Below, one piece after another: positions 1 to 10,300 of a stretch of 64,000 bases of DNA. Position 1 is the first letter of the stretch; the number at the start of each line of letters is the position of its first letter. A program made the translations under genes and the position numbers. This DNA comes from Myroides guanonis (GTDB lineage Bacteria; Bacteroidota; Bacteroidia; Flavobacteriales; Flavobacteriaceae), in assembly GCF_900114085.1 (NCBI RefSeq), contig NZ_FORU01000003.1, positions 1 to 64,000 on the forward strand, read 5' to 3'. Below the pieces are notes generated by a model. It ran no database searches. It was not told where the DNA came from and worked only from the letters and a program-made list of their open reading frames with translations.

Positions 1-1788
1 AGTAACCTCTTCATAACAACCTTCCTCGCCATTTCGCTGAAGAACATAGAAAGTATATTCTCCTGAATTGTCTATTACATCTCCCGCCTTATACTCAATT
101 CCTGTTGCTCCAGCTCCTGTATAATAATACGTATTAGCCTCTAAAACCGGGAAAGTATATTGAGAACAAACATCTACATCATTTGGTTTTGTAGGAACTT
201 GTCCTACTTCAAAACGAATACTCATCTCGAAAACACCATAACAACCCGTAGTTAAATCAACCACGCGTATAAACTTCTTAATCGTTGAAGCAGAAGACTC
301 AATTAAATAATGATCAGTAGTTTCTATAGCATTTAGTGCATCATTAGCATCTTGTTCCGTATTGTAATAGCTAATCTCATAGTTTGTCTTATCCAAACCT
401 TTGAACATACCTGTCTCAACATCAGTCAAATTAACGTATTGCTCCTCCAATGAATGGCTACACAAAATCAATGCAGCTGGTGACTTTATTTTATCCGATA
501 ATGGAGGGAACATTTCTACTACAATGCTTCCTGAAATCTCACATTTTACTTCTTCGTAAAAACCTACTGCTTTGTATACACCTGATTCACTAACCTCTAA
601 ACTTGGTTTGTCTTCCCCAACTATAAGTTCGTCATCTTTATACCAACTAATCTTAACATTGTTTGGAGATAATCCAGAATCAATTGTTTTCGATTGTGAA
701 TCACAAATAGCTGTATTATCCTTTATCAATAAATCTGCTCCAAGATCCAAACCACCTAAATCAAAACTTCTCGCATTAAAAAACACAGCTGAAACGTGAT
801 TCGTATTACAATAATCTACCATCGCAAATTTAATTCGATACTTCACACCTGGTTTTACAGCTGTGGGTTCAGAACTCATTGGAATAGTCATCCCGATATA
901 GTTAATCGGAGCTGTAATAGGATCATCATGCCCATTTCCGTAATATTTCCCAAAATACTCTGGATTAACACTAAAACAATCAGCTCCAGAAATATCGGTA
1001 TCACGAACCGTTGAAAGAGATATAGGTTGATTTGTACCAGGAACCAATGCAAGATTTTGTCCTTGTCCTGTTTCAATTTCAGAGAGCCAAGCTGTGAAAA
1101 GAGCTCCTCCACCCCAACAAACAACAGTACAATTATGCAAATAACTCTCAGATGCCAATAAATAATCAAACCTAATAGTGTCCTTGATTGGAACGAAATC
1201 GAACTCTAAAGTAGAAACAGACTTAGTACCTGCCCAAACATCACCTCCAACACTTGATATTACATTGTTTAAATCTTCATCACCCTCCCAAGCCGGTATC
1301 ATTCCTCTTACTCCTGCAGGTCCACCAGCAACACCATAATCATAATAAGGACCAGGGGTAGTTGCTATATCATGAGTTGCTAAAACAATTCCCTCTTCAA
1401 ATGGAAAGGTGGAACCATTTTTATTAAAATAACCCAAAGACTTCCCTCCTAAATTTGGTCCTGTTTTATAAACAACATTACTTACTAAATCACAATCAGA
1501 TTGAATCAACACCTCTTTCACCAACTCCTCAGTCGTGTATTTATCGCCATTTTTACTTACTGTTACATAGTTATACTCACTAGTAGAAATACACATAGTA
1601 AACAAAAAATTCCCTTTTGGTAAACCAACTCGAACATAATATTTATTACCAGGTATTAAACCACTAATAGTAAAAGACCTATCATCCTTAGACGGAGTCC
1701 CATATGAACTATCAAATTGATAACAATCCACAAAAGAAGTAAAAATATTAGAACAATTACCTGAAAAAACCTGATAAGAAATAGATGG
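1..1788 (-). pseudogene. C-terminal part of giant T9SS adhesin 1, cut off from its start by an in-frame TGA; runs off the window
   Basis: This stretch continues the reading frame of the gene at 1789-6903 on the minus strand. I checked every codon from 1788 down to 1 and found no further stop. The translation begins with the second half of a PPC-like domain containing GLIPGNKYYVRVG. It continues into a choice-of-anchor-L domain (TTEELVKEVLIQSDCDLVSN, then FPFEEGIVLAT) and an Ig-like module (ISWYKDDELIVGEDKPSLEV). It ends in the module that precedes the sorting domain in the three paralogs (YVLQRNGEEGCYEEVT at the edge). Gene order in the paralogs predicts a T9SS type B sorting domain just outside the window. 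Because the TGA comes first, this part is translated only by readthrough or re-initiation. The DNA is otherwise intact, so the break is either very recent or a sequencing error. Confidence 0.85.
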
Positions 1789-4700
1789 TCACTCAAACTT
1801 ATCAACACTTATAAAATTATCAAAAGACAACAAATGAGAGGATGAAGTCGCGGTAAATTCAAACCACAATTCAGTTTCATGTAAAAAACCCATACAATTT
1901 GGAAATGGATTAGGCTTTCCAGGAGTAGAAACAACAGGTGCCCCCACACTCGAAACGCCAAGTTTTCTAACACAATCTGCTCCAGAATTAACCGGAATTG
2001 TAAGAGCACCTGCACACCCACCATTTGTAGTAACTTTCGTCGGTCCGTTTGCTGGTGTAGACCAGTTACTCATATCCGTTCCACCTGGACACTTCGCGCG
2101 AACATAGATGTGATACGATTTACCACTCGTAAGTCCAGTTGCTTTGTACTTAGGAGTTCCTGTAACTACTACACCACTTGTTCCTGTTGGAATTGGTGTA
2201 CCATATTCCACTACATAAACCTCCCACGAAGTAATTCCTCCGCTTTGCGTCCACTCAACATCAATCGTATTGGTTGTATAATCTGTTACTGTTACATTAC
2301 TCGGTTCTGGACAAGAAGTTGCTTTTTCAATTGTAACGTAATCAAGTCCTATAGTCATAGCACCTTTTGTCATAGCATGCCATGCAATGTTCACATTTCC
2401 AGAAATACCTGAAATATAAATAACCTCTTCTTTGTAGATTTCATTATTATAACCTTTCTTACTTAACAAAGTCGTCGTAAAATTCGATATATCTGCGCCT
2501 GTTGTTGAAAGTAACACTTCAAACTCATTCAGGGTTTTAGGATTTGTTTTATAACGATATTTCAACACATAATTAGTGCCCGCTGTAAAAGCAATAGTAG
2601 GTGAAATTAAATATCCATCCGCTTGTGCTGTTGTAGATGTTTGGTTGAACTGCATCAATCCATTACCTTCAAACGGCCAAGTAGTATTTGCAGTCCATTT
2701 AGTTGTTGCTCCAACACCTTGAGCAATTGTCCAACAACGAATTTGTTTTGAATCACTATTAAATCCAGCTGTAAAAGGAACTGTGTAAATATCACAAGCC
2801 GTGACAAATGCAAACGGTCCACTCCACTCACTAAATGTACCATTTCCACAATCGGTACGAACATAATACACATAATCCGTGTTTGATACAAGTGCTTTAC
2901 CATTGATATCCTTATCTGCAACAAAATCTTTGGATGTTGTTGGCATTCCAGCATCCTTATCTGTAGGAGCTATCTGTTTGGTTTCCTGAATCATGTATTG
3001 CCATGCTGTAGCACCAAAAGCATCATCCCACATTAAGTTCACACTGGTACCTAGAATATCCTTAACCCCTAAATTAAGTGGCTGACCACAAGTCGTAACT
3101 TCATCTATAAACAAGTTATCGATGGTTATATTCTTAGCGCCAATACCACTAACTCTAAAAGCTAAATGCATATCTCCAGAAATCCCAGTAAAGAAATAGA
3201 TTCCATCTTTGAAAGTAGCAGACTTATAGCTCATTTTAGGAGCAATCGTTTGTGTGAAATCGGCTAAAGAAGTCCCTTTAGTAGAAGCTAAAACTTCCAT
3301 CTCATTGTTCCCACTACCTGTACCTTTATAATTAAACTTAACTCGATACGTCTTAGTAGCATCTAAGTTCTTAAACAAGGGCGATATAAACCAATCGTTA
3401 GAATCAGCTGCACCAGATTGAACAAAACTCATTGAATGAGAGCCCTCGTATAAATTAGAAGTGCTCTGCTTCCAAAGACTAGCTCCCGTATTACCATTTA
3501 CCATAGACCAACAAGGAAGTGAATTATCAGTTCCATTAAACCCTTCCCAAAAAGGTAGCGTAGAATAGGTACATCCAGTTCTAAAATAATAAGGTCCCGT
3601 CCATTCGGTTTTTGAACCATCACCACACTTCGTACGAACATAAAATTCATACCATGTGTTTCCTTCTAAATTACCACCAAAATTATCTTTAGTAACATTT
3701 ACTTTATTCTTAGAAGTCGCAGTACCATCTTTTAAAGGAGGAGCTATCAAGAACGCTTTTTTTCGTACAAAATATTCCCAATTGGTAGTTCCGAAATCAT
3801 TATCCCAAAAGATATCTGCCGAAGTTCCCGTTATATTTTCAGCTCCTTGGGTAAGGGGTTCTGTACAAGTAGTAACCTCTTCAATCCTAAAATCATCAAT
3901 ATAGATACGTGACCCCCAATTTTTAAAGTCTTCAGCAAAGAAAGCAATACTCACTTCACCCTCAATTCCACTAAGCAAGAATTTATGCTTTTTCCATGGA
4001 ACATTTTCAAAAACAGTATTAGGCAATAAAATCTGAGTGAATTTCTCTTTCTCTCTTCCAGATTTTGACAATCTAACTCCAAATTCAGATTTAACACCTG
4101 GCTCTGTACGATGCATAAAAGTAACGCGATAAATTTTGTTCTTCTCAAATTTAAAAAGAGGAGACATCAACCAATCGTCATTTTTATTATTTGATGAATT
4201 TGAGAAATACATGGATTTATCACCTTCATAAGCCTTATAATCTGCTGCAAACCATTCTCCAAATCCACCATACCATGGCCTATCATTATTTCCATCTACA
4301 ATCTTCCAGCAATACTGCGTATCCGTATTTGAATTAAACCCTTCCTGATATGGAATAGGCATAATCTCACATTCTGTTCTAAACACCAAAGGACCTACCC
4401 ATGCGCTAAATTTACCTTCACCACAACTTGAACGAACATATACTTTATATTCCGTATTTGGTTTTAACGGAGCACTTGGGCTATTTGTCTTAGTAATTGT
4501 AGTTGGCTTACTTTTAGCCAATGTTCCTGAACCAACTGGTGGAGTATTCAATCCATCCTCGGGCATAACATAATATTCCCATGACTCATTTTTAGGATCT
4601 GTCCAAGATAAATCTACACTTGTAGTTTTACTTTCTGTAATAACCAGATCTTCTGGAGCACGACAAGTAACTTTTTCAATACTAAATTGATCTATTTGTA

Positions 4701-6903
4701 TTTGCCCCTTAGTTCCCGTCACATGAAAACCAATATTAGCAACCCCTGTTACGCCATCTACATATACAATTTTCTTAGTATAAATAGGCCCTTTATAAGT
4801 TAATGTAGTTCCTATTGTTTGAGTAAATGCTGAAGGATCAATTCCACTTGTGGAAAGCTTCACTTCTACATTTGCCGTTGTATTTTGATCTATTCTATAA
4901 TAGAATGTAACTGCATACAAGTCTCCCGTCAAATTAAATCCTGGAGAAATTAACCAATCATCATTCACTGGTGAATATCCTGCATAATACATACATCTAT
5001 CTCCCTCATGAACCGTATATTGTGATTGTCCCCACTTATTACCACTACCACTTACATCACTATTAACATCAATAATTCTCCAACAATTTAAATCACTCTC
5101 AATTGTATTAAACCCTTCTTTATATGGTACATTTTTTGCAAAACATTCTGTTTTAAAAATCAAAGGTCCAACCCAATCACTATATGTATTATCCAGACAC
5201 TTAGAGCGTACATAAAAATAATATTCCGTATCAGCATTAAGATTGTTTCCAAAATTATCTTTATCTCCTACAATCTCATTTTTAGTTACTTTCACAGGAG
5301 TACCTGTAATGGTACCAGTCGCAGCATCTATAATTAAATATTCCCATTCCGTTGCAATATCATCGTCCCATTTGAACTTTGCGCTATCCAATTTAAAATC
5401 TGACACAGATACCCTTAGAGGCTCAGTACAAACGACACTTTCAAGTTTAACATTCTCTAAATAAAACCAAGTTCCTCCCTTAGCAGTAAGATGCCAAGCA
5501 ATATTTACTTTTCCAGTTATACCATGTATAAAAATTGTTTCTTTTACAAAGTTCGATTTTTGATAGATGCTATTCGGAAGAAGAGTAGTAGTAAAATCAC
5601 TTGGTGCTTTTCCTCCATTATTAGATAATAAGACCTCAAATTCATTTCCACCAGAAGAAGAAGTTTTATAATAGTACGTTAATTTGTACAATCCACCATC
5701 TAATTCAAAATTAGGTGTTATTGCATAACTATCGTGAATATCTGTAGCTGTATATGAATTAAGAAATAATCCTCTATCTCCTTCCATCTTGTAGTTCGTA
5801 GACAATTGAAAAACACTTGCGCTTGAAGATTTACTAGTATCTAATGTCCAACACTCTACATTCAAAGAATTTGTGTCAAAAGTTTCGTAAAATGGAGTAG
5901 GAAATACACCACACTTGGTCATGAATTTTATAGGACCAACCCAATAACTTTTTTCCGAGGTAGAACATACGGAACGATACCAAACATAATAGTAAGTACT
6001 AGCATCCAAGTTTAGAAAAGTATAAGTAGTTACACCTTTTGCAGGAATAACACCAGTGGTTCCCGTAGGATACTTCTGGTCTTTTCCAATAAATAATTCA
6101 AAATCTGTAATAGAACCATTTGGAGCTGTCCAATTAACAGTCGCTTCATCCAACTCAATATCTTTGACAGCGAGTCCTTTTGGCTCTAAACAAGTTACCT
6201 CATATATAGACACATTATCAATTGCTGCTGGAGGTTGATTAAAAGTATATTGATTAGAATTCCATTGGAAAACAATTTTTACTTTTGTTCCTGCGTATTT
6301 ACTCAGGTTAACCTTTAAGATTTCTTTTTTAAAGAAATCTTGATTGTACATATCTTCTTTCAATAATAATCCACCAGAACTAGCATTGATTCTAAGATTT
6401 GTTGGAGGCAAAAATGTTTCCGGAATAATCCATACGCTTAATGCATCTCTTATGAAAAGAGTATTCCCTTCTCCTTTACATCTCCAATCGAAACTCACTA
6501 CATAATCGGTAGCTCCAGCAGGCACCGTAAATGCAGGACTAATGGCTAAACTAACGTCTTCAGTTGTAATAGACGCTCCATAATTATTAGTAACGCCATT
6601 ATCATCCGAAATATACAACGATTTACTACCACCGTTTGCAACAGCAGTTCCGACATACCATTTGTTTACATCAGAATTAATTAAACTCCAAGTCTGTGGA
6701 GTTTCGAAATCATCATTAAAAATTTCGCCCGTGGCAAGAGCCAAGGAAGCGTTCAAGGTTTCATTAAAAGCATCCTTAGATGGGCTAATTATTTCGGATA
6801 TGAAATCCGATAAAGAAAACGTTTGTAACTTTTGATGAGCAAATAACCAATAGCCACAAAGCATGGTAAGCGCTAAAAAAATAGTTGTTAATTTTAGTTT
6901 CAT
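1789..6903 (-). CDS. Giant secreted adhesin 1, N-terminal 1704 residues (choice-of-anchor J / FN3 repeats), ended by a premature TGA
   Basis: This is a large secreted cell-surface protein, probably an adhesin. The N-terminus has a signal-type hydrophobic stretch (about residues 4-22, LKLTTIFLALTMLCGYWLFA). It is followed by six choice-of-anchor-J/MAM-like domains alternating with six fibronectin type III domains. The J domains typically begin with a PF-EGFN motif and carry a CW pair about 15 residues later. The FN3 domains typically begin with C-EP and carry a YYVRT-C strand. The first J domain is divergent (DDFETPQTWSLI). The reading frame stops inside the PPC-like domain that the paralogs complete, and the missing part follows in the same frame at 1-1788. 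Without the C-terminal sorting domain the product could not be anchored or exported by the T9SS in the usual way. The adhesin family is clear, but no ligand can be inferred. Confidence 0.9.
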   Translation of the reverse strand: MKLKLTTIFLALTMLCGYWLFAHQKLQTFSLSDFISEIISPSKDAFNETLNASLALATGEIFNDDFETPQTWSLINSDVNKWYVGTAVANGGSKSLYISDDNGVTNNYGASITTEDVSLAISPAFTVPAGATDYVVSFDWRCKGEGNTLFIRDALSVWIIPETFLPPTNLRINASSGGLLLKEDMYNQDFFKKEILKVNLSKYAGTKVKIVFQWNSNQYTFNQPPAAIDNVSIYEVTCLEPKGLAVKDIELDEATVNWTAPNGSITDFELFIGKDQKYPTGTTGVIPAKGVTTYTFLNLDASTYYYVWYRSVCSTSEKSYWVGPIKFMTKCGVFPTPFYETFDTNSLNVECWTLDTSKSSSASVFQLSTNYKMEGDRGLFLNSYTATDIHDSYAITPNFELDGGLYKLTYYYKTSSSGGNEFEVLLSNNGGKAPSDFTTTLLPNSIYQKSNFVKETIFIHGITGKVNIAWHLTAKGGTWFYLENVKLESVVCTEPLRVSVSDFKLDSAKFKWDDDIATEWEYLIIDAATGTITGTPVKVTKNEIVGDKDNFGNNLNADTEYYFYVRSKCLDNTYSDWVGPLIFKTECFAKNVPYKEGFNTIESDLNCWRIIDVNSDVSGSGNKWGQSQYTVHEGDRCMYYAGYSPVNDDWLISPGFNLTGDLYAVTFYYRIDQNTTANVEVKLSTSGIDPSAFTQTIGTTLTYKGPIYTKKIVYVDGVTGVANIGFHVTGTKGQIQIDQFSIEKVTCRAPEDLVITESKTTSVDLSWTDPKNESWEYYVMPEDGLNTPPVGSGTLAKSKPTTITKTNSPSAPLKPNTEYKVYVRSSCGEGKFSAWVGPLVFRTECEIMPIPYQEGFNSNTDTQYCWKIVDGNNDRPWYGGFGEWFAADYKAYEGDKSMYFSNSSNNKNDDWLMSPLFKFEKNKIYRVTFMHRTEPGVKSEFGVRLSKSGREKEKFTQILLPNTVFENVPWKKHKFLLSGIEGEVSIAFFAEDFKNWGSRIYIDDFRIEEVTTCTEPLTQGAENITGTSADIFWDNDFGTTNWEYFVRKKAFLIAPPLKDGTATSKNKVNVTKDNFGGNLEGNTWYEFYVRTKCGDGSKTEWTGPYYFRTGCTYSTLPFWEGFNGTDNSLPCWSMVNGNTGASLWKQSTSNLYEGSHSMSFVQSGAADSNDWFISPLFKNLDATKTYRVKFNYKGTGSGNNEMEVLASTKGTSLADFTQTIAPKMSYKSATFKDGIYFFTGISGDMHLAFRVSGIGAKNITIDNLFIDEVTTCGQPLNLGVKDILGTSVNLMWDDAFGATAWQYMIQETKQIAPTDKDAGMPTTSKDFVADKDINGKALVSNTDYVYYVRTDCGNGTFSEWSGPFAFVTACDIYTVPFTAGFNSDSKQIRCWTIAQGVGATTKWTANTTWPFEGNGLMQFNQTSTTAQADGYLISPTIAFTAGTNYVLKYRYKTNPKTLNEFEVLLSTTGADISNFTTTLLSKKGYNNEIYKEEVIYISGISGNVNIAWHAMTKGAMTIGLDYVTIEKATSCPEPSNVTVTDYTTNTIDVEWTQSGGITSWEVYVVEYGTPIPTGTSGVVVTGTPKYKATGLTSGKSYHIYVRAKCPGGTDMSNWSTPANGPTKVTTNGGCAGALTIPVNSGADCVRKLGVSSVGAPVVSTPGKPNPFPNCMGFLHETELWFEFTATSSSHLLSFDNFISVDKFE

Positions 6904-6934
6904 TATTTAACAGGTTTTGTTGATTCTAATGTGC

Positions 6935-6942
6935 CAAATATA
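6935..6942 (-). promoter_or_regulatory. Bacteroidota -7 box for adhesin 1
   Basis: On the minus strand this reads TATATTTG, matching the TAnnTTTG -7 consensus of Bacteroidota. It lies 31 bp upstream of the ATG at 6903. The ten bases GCCAAATATA (6933-6942, plus strand) recur identically upstream of adhesin 3 at 19599-19608. No well-spaced TTG -33 element was found. Confidence 0.55.
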
Positions 6943-7181
6943 GCTAAAAATATTAACCTTTTTTTGTGACAATGAATTATAATAAACCCTCATTATCCAC
7001 CTGTAAAACTTTCAATAACCTAATCAACAGCCGATTAACACAATAAAAACCACAAGACCTATGTTAAAAAAAATTTTAACATACTCATAACTTAATCAAT
7101 TAACACTTACACTATTTATCATAACACAATTTATTTCAAAATTTATTAATCAAATCAACAAAACTCACCTTGCTTTATAAA

Positions 7182-7211
7182 CAAAAAAGACTGCCCATAA
7201 AGGGCAGTCTT
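7182..7211 (-). terminator. Rho-independent terminator of adhesin 2
   Basis: The arms AAGACTGCCC (7187-7196) and GGGCAGTCTT (7202-7211) form a perfect 10-bp stem with a 5-nt loop, followed on the minus strand by a run of T. It lies about 95 bp after the stop codon of the gene at 7306-13221. The rest of the 402-bp gap 6904-7305 holds the adhesin 1 promoter and the 25-bp element at 7216-7240, and nothing else that I can support. Confidence 0.85.
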
Positions 7212-7215
7212 AAGC

Positions 7216-7240
7216 TTCAAAATATTGACTAATCTATTAA
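7216..7240. repeat. 25-bp element shared by the 3' regions of adhesins 2 and 4 (copy 1)
   Basis: The 25 bases starting TTCAAAATATTGACTAAT differ at one position from the copy at 21984-22008. Both copies lie between the stop codon and the terminator hairpin of an adhesin gene. This is either a leftover of the gene duplication or a conserved 3' untranslated element. Confidence 0.7.
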
Positions 7241-7305
7241 TTGAAACTTTGGTAATATAATAACTAATACTAAATCTACAATTTTAGATAAGCGATTTTT
7301 TTACA

Positions 7306-10300
7306 TTATCTATTGATTTGCACCCAGCCAGTCCTAGTTATTCCATGCGATATCACTACATAATAGTAGGTCCCATCAGGTAGTGCATTTCCATTTTTAT
7401 CTTGTCCCATCCACTCTGTGGTATAACCTTTTCCAAAAGCATAAACTTCGGAACCATAACGGTTAAATATCTTCAAGTTATAAACTCCATTATTGCTTAA
7501 ATCAAAGAAATCATTAAGTCCATCTCCATTTGGAGAAATTCCCTTTTGAATTGGACACTGTTCATATTCAATTGTAAAACTACTCTCATCTGAACACAAT
7601 CCATCTTCTGATTCTGCATAAACAAAGATCGTTTGAGCATAAGGAATAACAGTTCCTGCTTCCAACGCATATCCATTCCCACCAGATTCACTAAAATATC
7701 TATTGTATTTTGATAAAGGTTCTAACTTATATTTTGTGCAATCCAAAACCTTATCTTCAAAAACATCTGCTTTTACAGCTTCTGTAATTGAAACTTCATA
7801 ATTGATTTCTTCAAAACACCCCTCTTCGCTATTTTTTTGAAGAACATAAACAGTATGTATTCCCGGAACATCTAATACCTCACCAGCCTTATATACCACA
7901 CCCTTTCCTGCAGATTCTAAATAATAATATTGGCTAGGTTCTAGAGTTGGAAATGTATAAACAGCACAAATAAAAACATCATCTCTTCCTATTGGGAACT
8001 CACCTGATTCTACGACAATTCTAAGTACAAAAACTTCGTGACAACCTGTTATAGTATTATCAACTCGAACATAGATGTTTTTTGCCTTTGGATAAGTTCC
8101 TAATGAATAAACAAGAGTGTTAGCTTCCTCGATTGGAGATTCTTTCAAATCTGCATCTTCCTTTGTCTCAAAATAACTTGTAGTAAAACCATCTTTTCCT
8201 AAAGAACCAAACATTCCCAATTCAACATCTGTAAGATTCACATCTATTTCATTCAAAGAATTTGCACAAACAATTATATCTTCAGGTCGATTGACTACTT
8301 TTGAAATTGCAGGAAAAATCTCCACTTTTACAGTTCCAGAAGACTCACAATTAAGTTCAGGGAATTTTGCTTTCACTTCATATACTCCAGATTCGCTGAC
8401 CTCTAAAGTTGGTTGATTAGCTCCTTTTATTAAAACATTATCTTTAAACCAATCAATCTCTGTCTTTAATTCATCTGAAAGTTTAATTCCAGAATCTATT
8501 ATTGCTGTTTCTCCATAACAAATTGCATTATTACTCTCTACTAATAAGTCTTCTCCTAAATCTAGGCTCCCTAAATCAAAACTTCCCGCATTAAAAAACA
8601 CCGCCGAAGAGTGAGCTACTGTCGCACAAAAATCTATCATGGCTAATTTTATGTGATACTTCCTACCTGGGACCACGTGTACTGTTTCCGATTCCAACGG
8701 AACCGTTAAACCTACAAAATCAACATAAGCCCCTAAAATATTATCACCTACAACACTGTAATGCTTCCAGTAAAGATCAGGATATGAACTACCACACGAT
8801 CTTCCTGTTCTATTTGAATCTGTAATTGTATTTAATGATATAGGTATATCCGTTCCCCTTATTTTTGCTAAATTCTGTCCTTCTCCTGTAGTTGAATCAA
8901 CCAACCAAGCAGCGAACAATGCTCCTGCAGCACAACCCACATTTGTACAATCTTTATGATAACTATTTGATGCCATCAAATACTCGAACTTTATAGAGTC
9001 TTTTACTGGAATAAAATCAAACTCCAATTGAGTAACTCGCTTGTCCCCAACTCCATTTGGAGAACCACCAGCATCATTTATCACTTCATTTATATCAACA
9101 TCACCAATCCAACGTTCCGCATTTCCCCCTCTCGCTCCAAAAGGAGAAGCTTGAGCAGGTCCTGGGACGTATTGAACCTCATTTGTCGACAATACTATTC
9201 CCTCTTTAAAAGGAAAATCTGTTTTACCTCTGTTAAAATACCCCAAAGTATTATAAGACATTGCTTTAGTTCCTCCATCTCCATTTTGGTAATTAATATT
9301 TGATACTAAATCACATTCCGATTTCACTAACACCTTTTTTACCAGATCATCAACTGAATATGTATCTCCACTCGCACTTACTTCTAAATAGGAAGCAGTA
9401 GTCAAACACAGACTTAAAACTTCTTTTACCAAGCCAATATTCTCAGCCAACCTTACATAATACTTATTTCCAGGAATCAAATCTTTTAAAAACACTTCGG
9501 TTGACTCAGTAGTGTAAGTAAAACACTGAATCGAAATATCAGTAATCGACGAACAACTTTGACTGTAGATAGCTCCATAAATAGTACTTAAAACTGAACC
9601 ATTCATGCTAGTTCTTTCTTTTAAATTTAAAATATGTATATCATTTGTAGCAGTAAACTCAAACCAAACATCAAATCTCGTTTTTGTTATACTTGGATTA
9701 CACAATGGTTCTTTAACCAATGATAACCCAGGTGTTACAAAAGATACTGTCAATTTTTTCTCACAATCTAATCCATCATTAATGGGTATTTCATAAGCCC
9801 CATCACAATTATTATTTGCCCCAATTAGAGTTGCAAAATCGATACCCGTTCCCCAATTACTGTTAGTCTTTCCATCTGTGCATTTAGCCCTTACATAAAC
9901 AGTATAAGCCTTACCTGAATCTAAACCTGTAATTGTTGTTTTAGGATTATTCTTAACTATTACAGTTTTAACTGGTACTGCTGTAGCGGCTTGCTTATAA
10001 TCAACAACAATCACTTCCCACTCGGTTACACTACCATCCTGAGTCCATTCCACATCGAGTGTAGAACTAGTTATATTGTCAACCTTTATGTAGTATGGTT
10101 CTGGACACCCCTCCACTTTCTGTAAATTAATATTATCTAAATACAGATTTGAATATCTTGTGTTAGATCCGTTTACATGCCACGCAATATTTACCTCGCC
10201 CTTTATTCCATCTAAAAACACTACCTGCTCTACGAAACTACCTATTCTATGTATAGTAGAAGGAACCACAACAGTTGTAAACTTAGATACATCTATCCCT

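Noticed and set aside
1..1788. A frameshift rather than a stop codon as the cause of the adhesin 1 break
   Set aside because: Codons on both sides of the TGA are in the same frame and the downstream frame has no stop to the window edge, so no base is gained or lost.
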